Origin: Saksenaea vasiformis B4078 | Lineage: Eukaryota > Mucoromycota > Mucoromycetes > Mucorales > Saksenaeaceae | DNA length: 48,883 nucleotides | Direction of reading: 5' to 3' | NCBI GenBank assembly: GCA_000697055.1 | Contig: JNDT01002405.1 | Coordinates: forward strand, 1-48,883 | Shown here: positions 20,741 to 31,646 of the stretch, in pieces | Numbering within the stretch: the first letter of the stretch is position 1 | Layout of the letters: every line of letters starts with the position of its first letter | The notes under the pieces: generated by a model | What the model was told of the DNA's origin: nothing | What the model saw: the letters and a program-made list of their open reading frames with translations, nothing else | Databases searched by the model: none | Position numbers and translations under genes: made by a program

Positions 20741-22524
20741 TCAATGACCCCATGCTGTACTTTGACGTCTTCTTCCACTGCCTACGTTTGTTCGTCGTCC
20801 GTAGCTACTAAGATTATTGCTGCTCATTGTCGGAGGAATCATCGACATATTCATAGGCATCATAGGCATTGTGCCCGCCATGTATGGTGACTGCATGGGA
20901 TACCCATAGATAGGGGTCGACATGCTCGGCATCGGCATTGGAGCACTTTCACTGCGAAGCATCTGCGAGCGTCTGGCAGTATTTCGATCCGGTCGCTGAC
21001 TACTGCGGGAAGGATTGACGCGAAGATTGCTATGATGCTGAAAACTGATGCTGTGTGTGCCTTGTTCAGGTAATCTTCCTAATAGACCTTCAATCTGAGC
21101 AGTGGATGGGTCGATTTTCTTTTTTGATTTCCGTCTATTGTCGGTGCTTTTTCCTTGCTCATATTGCTTAATTAAGTCCATGGCACTCACGCTTTTAGTG
21201 TTTTGTCTACGATTTTCTTGTGGTACCATTCTATTTATCGGTTGTTGGTGCTGCTGTTGCTGTTGTTGTTGTTGTTGGTGCATGACCTGCATGGCTTGAT
21301 ACTGTTGAATTTGTGCGAGTTGCATTTGTTGTATTTGCTGTAATTGTTGATGCTGCTTCATTTGGTAAAACATTGTCGCGTCGCCCATTTCGTCGTAATT
21401 GGAAAGTCTACTCCGTCTGTCCGGCGATGGTCTATCTTCGGAAGAGGCACTTGAATCTGCGTCTACTATCGTTTGTTGCCATTGCTCAATGGTTCCTTGT
21501 TTAGGGGGTGGCAACGCGAGATCCGTCATCGATCTTGATTTATGCAGACTTGGACCGCGTTCGAGTTGCCGTAAAGTTGACATTCGACGCGCCACCATGT
21601 CAGGTGTTTCCTCTACTCGGGGAAGTAAAAAAAAAAAAAAAAAAATATCAGATTATATGATCGGTACTTGTATTTGGATCTTCCGCTTTCTCAAGATGGT
21701 TCTTCCCCTGCAGCACACGTGTCACAAAACGTGGTTTACTTACCCTCTTCGTCGTTGTCTTCTTCCCGGTCTCTGGACCGTCGCATTATCTTTGTTGGCA
21801 TAGTCGACATAGGACGTGCCGTGTTGGATCTATTCTTCTCCTGATCTTTCTTTATTACTTCTTCATTATCGTCATCTTCCTCTTCTTGCTCTTCTTCTTC
21901 TTCTTCTTCTTCTTCGTCGTCGTCGTCATCATCGTCACTTGATGGCGGCGGAACGGATTTAGACAGTATTTTTGTTAATGATGGTCGTGACGCTGGTAAC
22001 GTACGCACGGGCATAGATTTGCCGTTCCCCTTTTCCTGCTCTTCGTCGTCGTCGTCGTCGTCAGTGCTCTCCTGTTCCTCATCGTCAACATCGTCATCGT
22101 CGTCATCACTTGGCATGTACTGTTGTCGTGTTTTGGCTGCAGCCAGGGAGCGCGAGGACGGAACTTGTCTTGTATTTTCTTGCGAAGATAACGAGGAGCG
22201 TCCGCCTTGACTGCCGCTGGTTTGGCTGCTTGGCCGACGTCCAGGCCGAACCTGGTCGGGTTGCCGTTGTGGTTGTACCTGGCTCCTTCCAGCGACGGCT
22301 GAAACCTGGCCATGAGATCTTTGCTGGGTAGAGTATCTAGGTTGCGGTTGACGTTGCTGTGGCTGTGCTCTTTGGTTTCTTTTTTCCTGCATCTTAGCGG
22401 TAATGTGGGGCTGTTGAAATATTACGCTCTTTGTCCATGGCTCCGCACTTTCATTGGTATCTGGAGTCTTGATGGCCCGTGCCAAGGCTAGTCGCGAAAG
22501 ACTGACGGTGATATTGTCTGTCAT
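20741..22524 (-). CDS. Acidic and polyQ low-complexity protein, about 550 aa
   Basis: Exon 1 22524-21744 and exon 2 21612-20741 (or 21615, see below) join in frame across an intron of about 130 bases with a long polypyrimidine tract. The N-terminus (MTDNITVSLSRLALARAIKT) is the only non-repetitive, family-like part. It is followed by Gln/Arg/Pro-rich sequence, three Asp/Glu runs (about residues 140-225), a region with STLRQLERGPSLHKSRSMTD, a Gln-rich coiled-coil-like stretch including a run of nine Q, and a Met/Pro-rich tail. The acceptor is a tandem gag/tag, allowing isoforms with or without one residue. No catalytic domain is seen; the composition suggests a scaffolding or nuclear protein. 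Function unknown. Confidence 0.78.
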
Positions 22525-24359
22525 TTAAAAGAAAGGAACGGAGAGGAAAAATAAAAAGTGAAAAAGAAGTGAGAATAACTGATTTTCCAGTGCTTTATGC
22601 GTGCCAATTTCGAAATCGGCTATTCAAAAAAACATTACACAACGCAGAAAGGGCAAGTTTGGGTTATTGTAGAAATGCTCGAGCTACTTTAACTTTATTT
22701 GGACAAGTGTCTCATTTCCATCTCGTGGAATAGTGGTGGCAACGGATTGTGCCATTACGGGATAGGGCTTCGTTGATGTCAGATCATTCTAGCAAACACT
22801 TGTCACTATACATTCTTATCATTACGTATGATGGACAAAATGGTTTCATGAAGTCGGATGTCATTCCTCTATAGGTGGAAAAAAGGCGGGAAACTTTGGT
22901 GGAAAAAACCATAAACCTGAAACAAATGAGGTGCATAGAATCAGAGATCATATACTTGGGCTGCGATCGGCCTAAATCATCGACGTATCAGTCAATTGCC
23001 GCAATCAATATATTCCAGCATTTTGAAACAGTGACGCAAAGCTTGTCTGCCACGTCTCCAAATCTATGTGATTAACATGAATGTCACCGCTACAGGTACC
23101 ATGCATAGCATTTGCTTTACATTGACCATGAGCAATGCGTTACTTATAGCATGATGCTGTTCATGGCAGGAGTCATGGACAATGTCCCTCAAGATGTGTT
23201 TGCCTAAAAATTAAACCTGTGAGAAGCCGTTTGTTCGTTATCCATAGGGCAGATCCATGGTAACACCTGAGAGTCAGCTGTTAACTGATCGAATGCTCCA
23301 GTGGTGTTGATCCCCCAAGGAAAATAAACCATGTTCTTCATTTGTGAAAATGCCCGTTACAATCCAAGTATCTCATCACGCAGAAAAGGATATCATTTTA
23401 TGCGAATCCACGAGGAAGCCAACCAGAAATGTCCAAAAGCAGTATGTCTTAGTAGATGCGTCGTGGTCAGCGGTTATCATAACGAAAGTCACCGAGAATC
23501 CTTCTAAAGGCACTCTTAGCAAAAGTATGAGTAAAAGAATGTAAATAGTCCATTTTTATGTCACTGTAGTAAAAATGCGACCGCAGTTCGTGAGAGAACG
23601 AACATAGCTCATGACAACGAAGCATGGAAACCGTGCCTCACCTGAGCTGCCTTTCCTAACATAACACCTAGGAGCTCAATTTTTGGCATCAAAAGCACCT
23701 TACTCATTCCTGCCGATTCGCCCGATGCAGATCTTATTCTTGTAAGTGCCATTCGCAATCATGAAAATATAGATTTCTGATTAGTTGTGTGAAGAACATG
23801 GCTTGTAGCCATTTCTATCGATTTTTGTAGAAGATTGCAACGTTCCGTGAAATAATCCGATCATACAAGACATATGCATTGCTTTCGAAAAGACTTGCTT
23901 ATAAGCACTAACTTTTGGAAGTTAGTCGCTCTACTTCAGGTAATAAAAAAAATTACAGAGACCTTTAGACGTCATGACAAGCGACTGTTGCCAAATTCAG
24001 CATTATCATTCACAAGACTGCAAACAAATCGCACAGATCGCAGTCGAGCAAATTTACACACATTTACAAAGTAAGAAGTATTTTCCCATTGTTTCCTTAA
24101 GCAAGTGGAAGGTTATGACTGAAACTAAAGCTGAATAGCTTCCTTTGTATCATTCTCTTCAAATCCATCTCACGACAATCCTCCGCATGTGCATGAAGAA
24201 TCTCCAGTCAATACGTTTTTATGCCATTCTTCTAGTTGAATTACCGCTTATAGACCACTTACAGAGATCCACTGTCCCCGCAGTTCGGTACTCATTCTTG
24301 TCACGCGACTAAGCTTGCACGAGCATACGTTAGCATATCGCTGGAGGTTACCTTGATCT
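22525..24359. other. Intergenic, probably 5' part of a transposon relic
   Basis: No intact gene. Plus-strand frames such as 23344-23544 (with ILCESTRKPTRNVQKQY) are on the same strand as the transposase remnant that follows and could be its damaged upstream half. I cannot confirm homology. Confidence 0.35.
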
Positions 24360-25480
24360 ATGTTTGATCTGGAATTATGTTCCGAATCCAACGGAAGTTT
24401 CTATGCTACTTGTGGAACTAGTCTGTTGAGCCAGTTGAGCCCATCCATGTTAGGAGACTCCTGGCTAATCTCATATATGTGTATCTCTACGCAACAATAC
24501 GCACAATACGTAGCCTCAAGTCATTTCACGGTGTATTATTCTTTCGTTATGAAGAAATGCATCTCTTTGGACTTAATCTGGGCAGACAGATACATAACTG
24601 GCTTACCAGCGATACCCTAAACACTCCTTTTTTCCTTTCTCCATGTCGCTGTCAAGCTATTGGACAGGCAATGGTTTCATTACAGAATGTAATGCTTCCG
24701 TATCCAATGGAAACTTTTAAAGGTATGTTATGCGTACATGGAGAGTTCTTATAACAATGGGTCGTAGCCATTTTTACGAAAGCCGGAGATGCACGATCTG
24801 TTGACTGGATCGATTTCTTGTTATACGTTGTGCCCACGTTGGTTTGCGAGCAATTGGAAGAACTTGGGTTGCGATCGTGATACCATAGACGGTTTGATGG
24901 CACTCGTTCAATCTTGCGCAAGGTCACTGCTGGTAGAGATCACATACACTAACATAAGCAATATAAAAAAGGCGGTATTTAGTCTGTTTTCTATTCATGG
25001 TGTAAACAGCGAGCTAACGTCTCAGCATAGATGTGTCTGAAAATGGCGTACTTTTATGGCGCATAATATGCCTACTCACCAGAACACAGTCAACCAGCAT
25101 TGTCCACAGAATTTGCCAGATGTACTGCGCGAGCTTGAACCGCTTCACTGCTACAGTAGCAGGTCGACAGAACGTGTCATCGGTTGTTTTAAGCCGAAAA
25201 ATCAAGCCAAGAGTCGCAGCAGCTCAAACGCTGTTAACGTGCTCTCGCGGATGTCGGCCAGCAGGGTCTATCAAAGAATTCGGAATAAGAGCGCAAAACA
25301 CGGTGACGAGCTGGATAAGACTCATCCTGACAGTTTCTGTCTGGAAGAGGATAGCGACCAGTACGACATCGAATTCTGGAGTCCACCGCTCGCTACTGTC
25401 GACCTCATTGACTACAAACCATGCAGTCTTTGAAGCCTTGTTGCCGACTATTGGAGAAGAGTATTGAAAGTCGCCATCGA
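24360..25480 (+). pseudogene. Transposase relic (CACTA/Plavaka/KDZ-like)
   Basis: Plus-strand pieces in the order expected of large fungal transposases: EEMHLFGLNLGRQIHNW and QAMVSLQNVMLPYP (24559-24720); then, after an intron-like gap, ARSVDWIDFLLYVVPTLVCE (about 24791-24850); a frameshift; RDTIDGLMALVQSCARSL (about 24872-24925); and finally LRELEPLHCYSSRSTERVIG (25128-25187) with NAVNVLSR further on. The last block is the kind of C-terminal motif (arrangement around a 'YSxRSxER' core) that I know from Plavaka/KDZ-type elements. Frames change several times, so it is dead. Which superfamily it belongs to is uncertain. Confidence 0.5.
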
Positions 25481-25600
25481 AGATTGCGATATACAAAGCG
25501 TAATCCTGGTTGGTGGACGCCTATTCAAAGATCAAACATTGTATGGCTCCATCCATCACAAAGGAAAAAGCAAAAATATCTGCAACTTTGTCAAGGTATG

Positions 25601-25703
25601 GAATCTGGTAAGTAAAAAGATAGGAAAAATTGGATAACAGAAACGAGTCCTTGAGACTCGATTTTTGTTATCCAATTTTTCCTATCCTGTACTTACCGGA
25701 TCC
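25601..25703. repeat. Long inverted repeat (hairpin)
   Basis: Two 49-base arms (25601-25649 and 25655-25703) around a 5-base loop (cttga). The central 21 bases (25619-25639 with 25666-25686) pair perfectly and the rest have only a few mismatches and one bulge. Both arms contain ggtaagta, a perfect 5' splice-site consensus, each on its own strand. Confidence 0.9.
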
Positions 25704-26326
25704 CACATTTTCTTCCTTGAAACTCGATAAAAGGAATCGATTATTCTTATCAAAACAGAGTCCAAGAAGTATTTATAGCTGTAGTAAGATTCTGATCGCA
25801 GTGGTGTTCTTTATCACTGTGAACCATCGGTAATCTTAATTGACAGAAGAGAGAGTTTTTCATGACGAGAACCAATGGTAAGGTCGTTGTCATTGTTCTC
25901 GGTATTCTTATAATCAGTACCCGAGTACCCGGGTATGAAGAAGTCCTTTCACTAGATTCCAGGTTGATTAAGGTGTCAGATTGATAGTTGAGTTAAAGTG
26001 GAAGAACTTATTTACAATCGCTACTTTAAATTACTGCTCTAGGTAGTGTGAAGATATTTGTATCTGTTGTATATGTCGAAATATGACAAAGAGCTCTCTT
26101 CCAGTCGACCTGTGGGCAAGACATAGACTGCACAGGGAAGATTGCAGCACGCAGAATATTGATATGTTACCAGAGGCAGAGAATCAAGGTATTCATGAAG
26201 TAGTAAGTATTGATGAAATTATAAGAGAAAGTAGCAGCGCCAGTAGCAAAGGTATCTATCTAATACTTCAGACTATTTCAGCAGCACTAATATAAAACGG
26301 TCTCACAGTCAACCAAACAGAAGACG
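25704..26326. other. Intergenic
   Basis: No gene is seen. On the minus strand a TATA-like sequence (25770-25777) precedes a possible ATG at 25708 that leads into the hairpin arm. Near 26290 a plus-strand tataaaa lies upstream of the small gene at 26327. Confidence 0.35.
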
Positions 26327-26775
26327 ATGAGCGTGGAGCAGGAGCGATACTGTTTGTATTGTCAAGAAGAGAAAAAAAAGATGTTAAGATCATTACTCGA
26401 TGTTATAGAAGTAGAAGAAGAGACCAATAAAAAAATTGAAGAAACTGAGCCTAAAAGTCTTGCAGCAGGTAAAACAGGCTGTAATCATACAATTCTTTAA
26501 ATAATATTATTTGCATTGATCTTACATTTGTTGTAAAGAATGTGTTTCCTTAGTTCTCATGACCCCGTCCCAAATCCTCTTTTTTCTTGTCAGGGAGACA
26601 TCGATTGATAGAAAGCGACAGAATTGATCGATCTCACATGAGCATCTCTCAGCATACAGAAGGCGGTGTGTTCGAATCTGACATTTGTGTCAAGGCCTTT
26701 TCGTTGCCTGGACATTATTTTACTGGTGCGCTCGCTACAACGATATTTTTCTCAAGTGTTCGGATATCGCTGTAG
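26327..26775 (+). CDS. Hypothetical small protein, 107 aa, two exons
   Basis: Exon 1 26327-26468 (MSVEQERYCLYCQEEKKKML, then an acidic helix) and exon 2 26594-26775 join in frame across a 125-base intron (gtaaaa to ttgtcag). A CLYC pair near the N-terminus might bind metal, but only one pair is present. A plus-strand frame upstream (26083-26290) with IHEVVSIDEIIRESSSASS could be an earlier exon in another phase. A tataaaa sits about 35 bases before the ATG. Unrecognised; may be a mobile-element fragment. Confidence 0.33.
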
Positions 26776-27736
26776 CAAAAGAACGATGTTTTACTGCTAG
26801 CGCCCACCGGTCATCTCGAAAGTGATCGTTATACCCTGAATATCGTTAGAGCGAGTGGCGACTGCATTATGCGACTTCATAGAAATTTAGGCCAATCTGT
26901 GCTTTACACCTTGCAGCTGCGACCAGTGGGCGATATCTATACGCCTTGTAGCTAATCTATGTTGTATATTTTGGAATTGAGGCTACTGAACGACGTTTAT
27001 GACATTTTCGTGCGACAATCAAGGCCTATGCAATCCCTATGCGATCTTTGTGCAATAAGTGCAACTTATTCCTTCCATGATTTAGTTTTTGATAATCCAG
27101 TTTCTTTTTCTGACACGTCTCTCAGTCTGAACCATCGAGCGGAAGATCTTCTTCTTGCTTAAACCCTAGAAGCACACTGGGTTCCGAATTTGTGAACATT
27201 TCTGCAGTAAACAAGCAATATCAGGAAACCATTCTGACTTTCGTTTTTGATGGCTTGCTATGATGGATGGTTTGGGCTGTCAGCTATATCAAAGCGATAT
27301 AGCAACCAGCGCAAGCAATTTTAGATCGAGGCTCCTAAATGAATATTCTTAAAAAAAAAAAAGAATATTGGATCCCTAGCAGAAACATGGGGTACGTAAT
27401 CGATACTGCATTAACTGGAGGGTATTATCCATCCTTATGCCTCACATCGGCAGCAACACTACTTTGCAAGTTGAAACTCTGAAGCCATGCCACCCTGATG
27501 GTTACATGCACTTCAGTCTGCATATAACATCTACACGAGCCGAAAACCCGATTCTTCAATGGTAGAAAAAAGTTAATATTTACAAGATAAGATATAGAAG
27601 AGGCAGAAAACAACACCATAAAAAGCTAAGGTTTGCTGCTTGTATGGATTATCGTAGAAATAAAATACATAGGTGAAGATTTTCATTACTAGTGAACAAA
27701 GCAGATGCGATTAATTGCTATTCTAGGCTGCTTATA
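26776..27736. other. Intergenic with imperfect inverted repeats
   Basis: No gene is recognised. Contains an imperfect inverted pair (gcgctcgctacaacgatatt near 26730 and aatatcgttagagcgagtgg near 26839) and a small hairpin around an A12 run (aatattctt...aagaatatt, about 27342-27369). Confidence 0.4.
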
Positions 27737-28760
27737 TCAACGCGATTTTCCGGGGCCTGGGGAAGGCGACCGTGATCTTCGTCCATATCTTTCGATGAGA
27801 GACAATCTCTGGAACTTCTTATCTAGAGGCTGTTGCTGTTGCTGCTGTTGTTGCTGCTGCTGTTCTTGTTCCTCATCGCTTGATGATTCACTAGTTGTTG
27901 ACTTGAAACTGCTCAGGGTTGCGATGCTACTATGGCTTCCAAGCCGCATCAATCCACTCAAGCGGCTCTTCTTTACTTTATATTTTCTAATCTGGTCATC
28001 AGGTCGTACCACTGTTACTGGCACAGGAGAATGCTGCAAGCAGTACTTGGACACACTGCCCAACAGCATGCCTTTAAATTCAGATAATCCTCGAGTTCCC
28101 ACGATCAGTAAAGACGGTTGATACATGGAGATCTACCGAAAAGATCAGCTTCTCCGATTTGAAACCAAGCTAAAAAATGTTTACCATATGTTGGATCGTT
28201 TCTTGCACTTTTCCGATGACGAATTCAATGATAACACTCACCTAAGACCCTTATGGTTAGTTTATCCTTGAACCCTTACACGTTTCCCAAGCTTACTCTC
28301 TTTTCTGGGCCACTGGCGGCCATGATCTTTTCCATCACCTTTGTCGCATTTTCTCTTGATTGCTGCTCCTCGTGACGTAAGATCAACTGTATGTTTGCTT
28401 TCTTATCTATATAATATGATTTAAACACAGATCGAGAAACTGCTCCGCATACCATGCATATCCACAGTTACAACACGCAGTACGATCAGCTCATCGCCAT
28501 CATCCATGACCTCCTTTTTTTCGAGATGATGAGAGGGAGCCTGTATAGTTTTACTAGCGACATACCTCGGTAGCCCAGTTAAGAGCATATTCGCTATAGT
28601 TTGCTAGATCGGTTGCTACCATAAAAGTACGAGACCTTCTTGAGCGCTTATAACCAGGCGTCTTGCCTCGTAGAGTGAACGAGTAATTCGGAAGATCTGT
28701 ATGGGTCATGGTGTCAAATGACACACCACGTACATAACTTTGATCCGTTTTTGTGGTCAT
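27737..28760 (-). CDS. Universal stress protein (UspA) domain protein, 272 aa
   Basis: Five exons: 28760-28566, 28513-28453, 28406-28297, 28241-28185, 28132-27737; introns are 46-55 bases. The Usp fold is clear: first strand and loop RTFMVATDLANYSEYALNWA, then DELIVLRVVTVDMHD and EFVIGKVQETIQHM. The nucleotide-binding signature reads GTRGLSEFKGMLLGS, i.e. G-x2-G-x9-G-S, followed by PVPVTVVRP. It is therefore of the ATP-binding type. The N-terminal 45 residues are a basic extension. The C-terminus adds a Ser/acidic stretch, a run of eleven Q and an RS/SP-rich tail (RRSRSPSPGPGKSR) not part of the domain. The ATG at 28760 is preferred over an in-frame TTG two codons upstream. Confidence 0.95.
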
Positions 28761-29254
28761 GGTCAAAGATGAACGAGGAAAAAACAGTAAGAGAGAAAAA
28801 AAAAAGTTTTAGAGTATCGGCTGACACCTATGCCGCTGAAAAAAACTCAGCCTCGGTCATCCTCTTCGTTCCTGTGTTTTTTAAGTCAATCTCATTCAGC
28901 AGGGACCATGTTCAGATCGGCGTGTTCTGCAGCTATCTCTGTCGATGTGTATAAATTCTTCTTGTAGTGTGTTACTCTGAAAACGTGTAGATGTCTACAC
29001 TAGTAGCTTCTTTGTAGTTATATCTCCTGCCTCTCGGTCGGGAAAGCTGAATGGTAAGTTCGGCAACTTTAAATGGTGGGACATCTCGGGATCTTTCTTT
29101 TAGTCGATAACAGATGACACTTTGAACAAAATAGGAATATGGAGTGCGTAATTCTGTGTTGGTCTGTGTGTAAAAACATATAGCCGAAATGACATCTGTG
29201 CTTAATCATTATTGGGGTTTATGAAGTGGGAGAATTCAGTTCCAGAATTCCCGC
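28761..29254. other. Intergenic
   Basis: Promoter side of the universal stress gene. No element stands out beyond A-rich tracts near 28795. Confidence 0.4.
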
Positions 29255-29527
29255 TCATGCCACCACTGATTGACTATCATATAAAAACTGACTCGTCTCA
29301 GGTAAGAAATTGGATCCATGGGAAAGATAGTCTGATCCACGAGAATTTTTAAAACTTAGGGGCCTTGCTACATCATCTATTGGAACTGGATAAATTTGAA
29401 TGGCTAGCAACAATTGATCGCTCATAACCGAGTTGCGGGACCCCAACCATTTCTTAGTGCGGTTATCGACCGCTGAGTTTGAACGTTGTTGTTCAAGGGT
29501 GCAAACATATTTAAAGGCAGCGTTCAT
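29255..29527 (-). CDS. Hypothetical protein, 90 aa
   Basis: Single open frame divergent from the aldo-keto reductase, with 53 bases between the two ATGs. Its composition is coding-like ([38 protein letters not shown]) without low-complexity bias, but no domain, signal or relatives are recognised. It could also be a chance frame in the promoter region. Confidence 0.3.
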   Translation of the reverse strand: MNAAFKYVCTLEQQRSNSAVDNRTKKWLGSRNSVMSDQLLLAIQIYPVPIDDVARPLSFKNSRGSDYLSHGSNFLPETSQFLYDSQSVVA

Positions 29528-29580
29528 TTTTTTACTGCGGCAGATTTCTCAAACTTGACACCCAAAAAAAAAGGACCAAG

Positions 29581-30684
29581 ATGACCCATATTACACTGAA
29601 CCGCACCAATGATTCGATGCCTTTGGTAGGCTACGGTTTGTGGAAGATTCCTAACGAGGAAGCCGAGGAAGCTGTTTACAACGCCATAAAAATTGGATAT
29701 CGTCTGCTTGATGGAGCAGCCATTTATGGCAACGAAGTTGAAGTTGGTCGTGGAATTAACAAGGCCCTCAAAGAAGGCATTGTCAAACGTGAAGACCTCT
29801 TCAGTAAGTTGGCTTATCTATTTACGTGAGTTGCCATGATGACTTATCCTGTACATAGTCGTCACGAAGCTGTGGAACAACTTCCACCACAAGGATCGCG
29901 TGCGAGCCGCGTTCGATCGTCAGCTCAAGGATTTGGGCTTAGATTACGTGGATCTCTATTTGATTCATTGTATGTATGCATTATTTCTCGAAAGTTCTCT
30001 GACCAACCCTCTTTAGTCCCTGTTCCACTGAACTTTGTGGATGAGAACACACTAGGCTGGACCGATCCAAAAACAGATGAGTTGATCATCGAGCGTTCGC
30101 CAACCCAAGACACCTGGCGTGAATTGGAAAAGTTGGTCGATGCCGGCCTGGCGCGTAACATTGGCATTTCCAACTTCAACGTTCAGTCTATTCTTGACCT
30201 ATTGACCTACTGTAGATACAAGCCTGCCGTCTTGCAAGGTAAAGCATATGCTGCTATGGCGATTCGTTTTCTTAAATCTTTCCTTCTAGTTGAACTTCAT
30301 CCTTACCTTCAACAACCACGATTGATTAAATGGGTGCAGGCACAAGGTATTGAGATTATGGCCTACTCCTCCTTCGGACCCATCTCGTATCTTGAGATGA
30401 TTGCTGAAGCTAAGAACACACCACCCTTGCTGGAGAACAACGTGATCAAGAGCGTCGCAGCCAAGCATAACAAGACACCTTCACAGGTCCTCTTGCGCTG
30501 GTCTGTGCAGAGAAAGTGTGTTGTGATCCCTAAAAGCTTGAACGAAGGTCGCATGCGCAGCAATCTTGACCTTTTCTCATGGTCGCTGGACGAACAAGAT
30601 ACGAAAGACATTGCAGGCCTCGATCAAAAGCTGCGCTTCAACGATACAGTCAGCTATGGCCTTTCTCTTCCTCTTTGGGATTAG
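29581..30684 (+). CDS. Xylose-reductase-type aldo-keto reductase, 316 aa
   Basis: NAD(P)H-dependent cytosolic reductase of the AKR2 group, reducing aldoses such as xylose to polyols. Exons 29581-29803, 29859-29969, 30017-30238, 30290-30684; introns are 47-55 bases. The catalytic tetrad is visible: Asp in [12 protein letters not shown], Tyr in the same block, Lys in IVTKLWNN, His in LYLIHFPVPLNF. Other family blocks are [40 protein letters not shown] and the C-terminal [10 protein letters not shown]. The cofactor motif that usually reads IPKSN followed by an Arg four residues later is IPKSLNEGR here: the Asn is Leu but the Arg is kept, so coenzyme preference could differ. Glycerol dehydrogenase (Gcy1-like) is the alternative activity. 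Confidence 0.95.
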
Positions 30685-31646
30685 ATTCTTAGATCATTAG
30701 TGGTATCCACCGGTTGCTGACAAATATATTGATATCGAAAAAATGTTTGCATCAGTCGAATACTATTCCGCAGCTGTGTGGTTGAATCCTTCGTGGAAAA
30801 GCAATGGATAAGTACTTTCTTTTGCATCAACTGCAGGTGCGTGTAGATAACCTGCTCCCTCGTGGGACGCAAGGGTTTATCCAATGAATGGCACGTCTTT
30901 AAAAGCCTACTGAAAGTAGCATCATTTTTGATGGATTGGAAAAAGTTACACGCGTGCATCGAACCTGGCACCGCGTTTACGACCACATACAATGTTCTCA
31001 TGCACAATACAATGCTATAACAATCCTTTTATTATTTTGGAGCGGATGTAAGACACATGCGCGTTTGCTTTTTTGACACATCCTCAAGCTGCTGTGGACT
31101 TCTTTACTATTTGCTGACACGCCTTTATGTTCTATAACACGCAAGCCTGTGTATGGAAGCTCAGCGCCGATTGGATATCATATATTTCAACAAACTGCCG
31201 CCGACTCACCCAAAAACATCCACATCTCGTTGTAATCTGGCGTGGTGCACCGGGTTGACATGTTCAGAGGACTATGCAACAGAGCAACCGTTTACATTCG
31301 TCTCAGGCAAGAACACCATTGATGAGGTCGGCATTATAGGAAAAACCTGCTATGCAGGAAGTAGAAGAAGGGTAGCTGACCAAAAAGCAGTAGAGGAAGA
31401 GGGCGAGACCTGAAATGCTGGATCAGTTGTTCTCTTTGATTCGGGACAATGTGCGGCCCTGTCTGTTAAGTCATCAAAATGACAGATCATATTCATCGGT
31501 TATAACACATATACTGGCATCGCATTCAAGGAAAAAAAAAAAAAAGAGATCGGCTTCTTAGTGCAGAACTCATTTGGAACAGATACGAAATAATCTTAAA
31601 CTGACGCAGAATTATATGCAGAATCCTGTATGTACAAATAATAATG
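30685..31646. other. Intergenic
   Basis: Tail-to-tail spacer between the reductase and the RNA-binding gene. Open frames at 31007-30681 (minus) and 31153-31413 (plus, Cys-containing, 86 aa) have no recognisable domain and I do not support them as genes. Confidence 0.4.

Noticed and set aside
21102..22331. Plus-strand Cys/Ser-rich frames
   Set aside because: They are the complements of the polyQ and Asp/Glu codon runs of the minus-strand gene.
30681..31413. Frames of 108 aa (minus) and 86 aa (plus)
   Set aside because: No domain, no splice partners, and composition unlike neighbouring genes.
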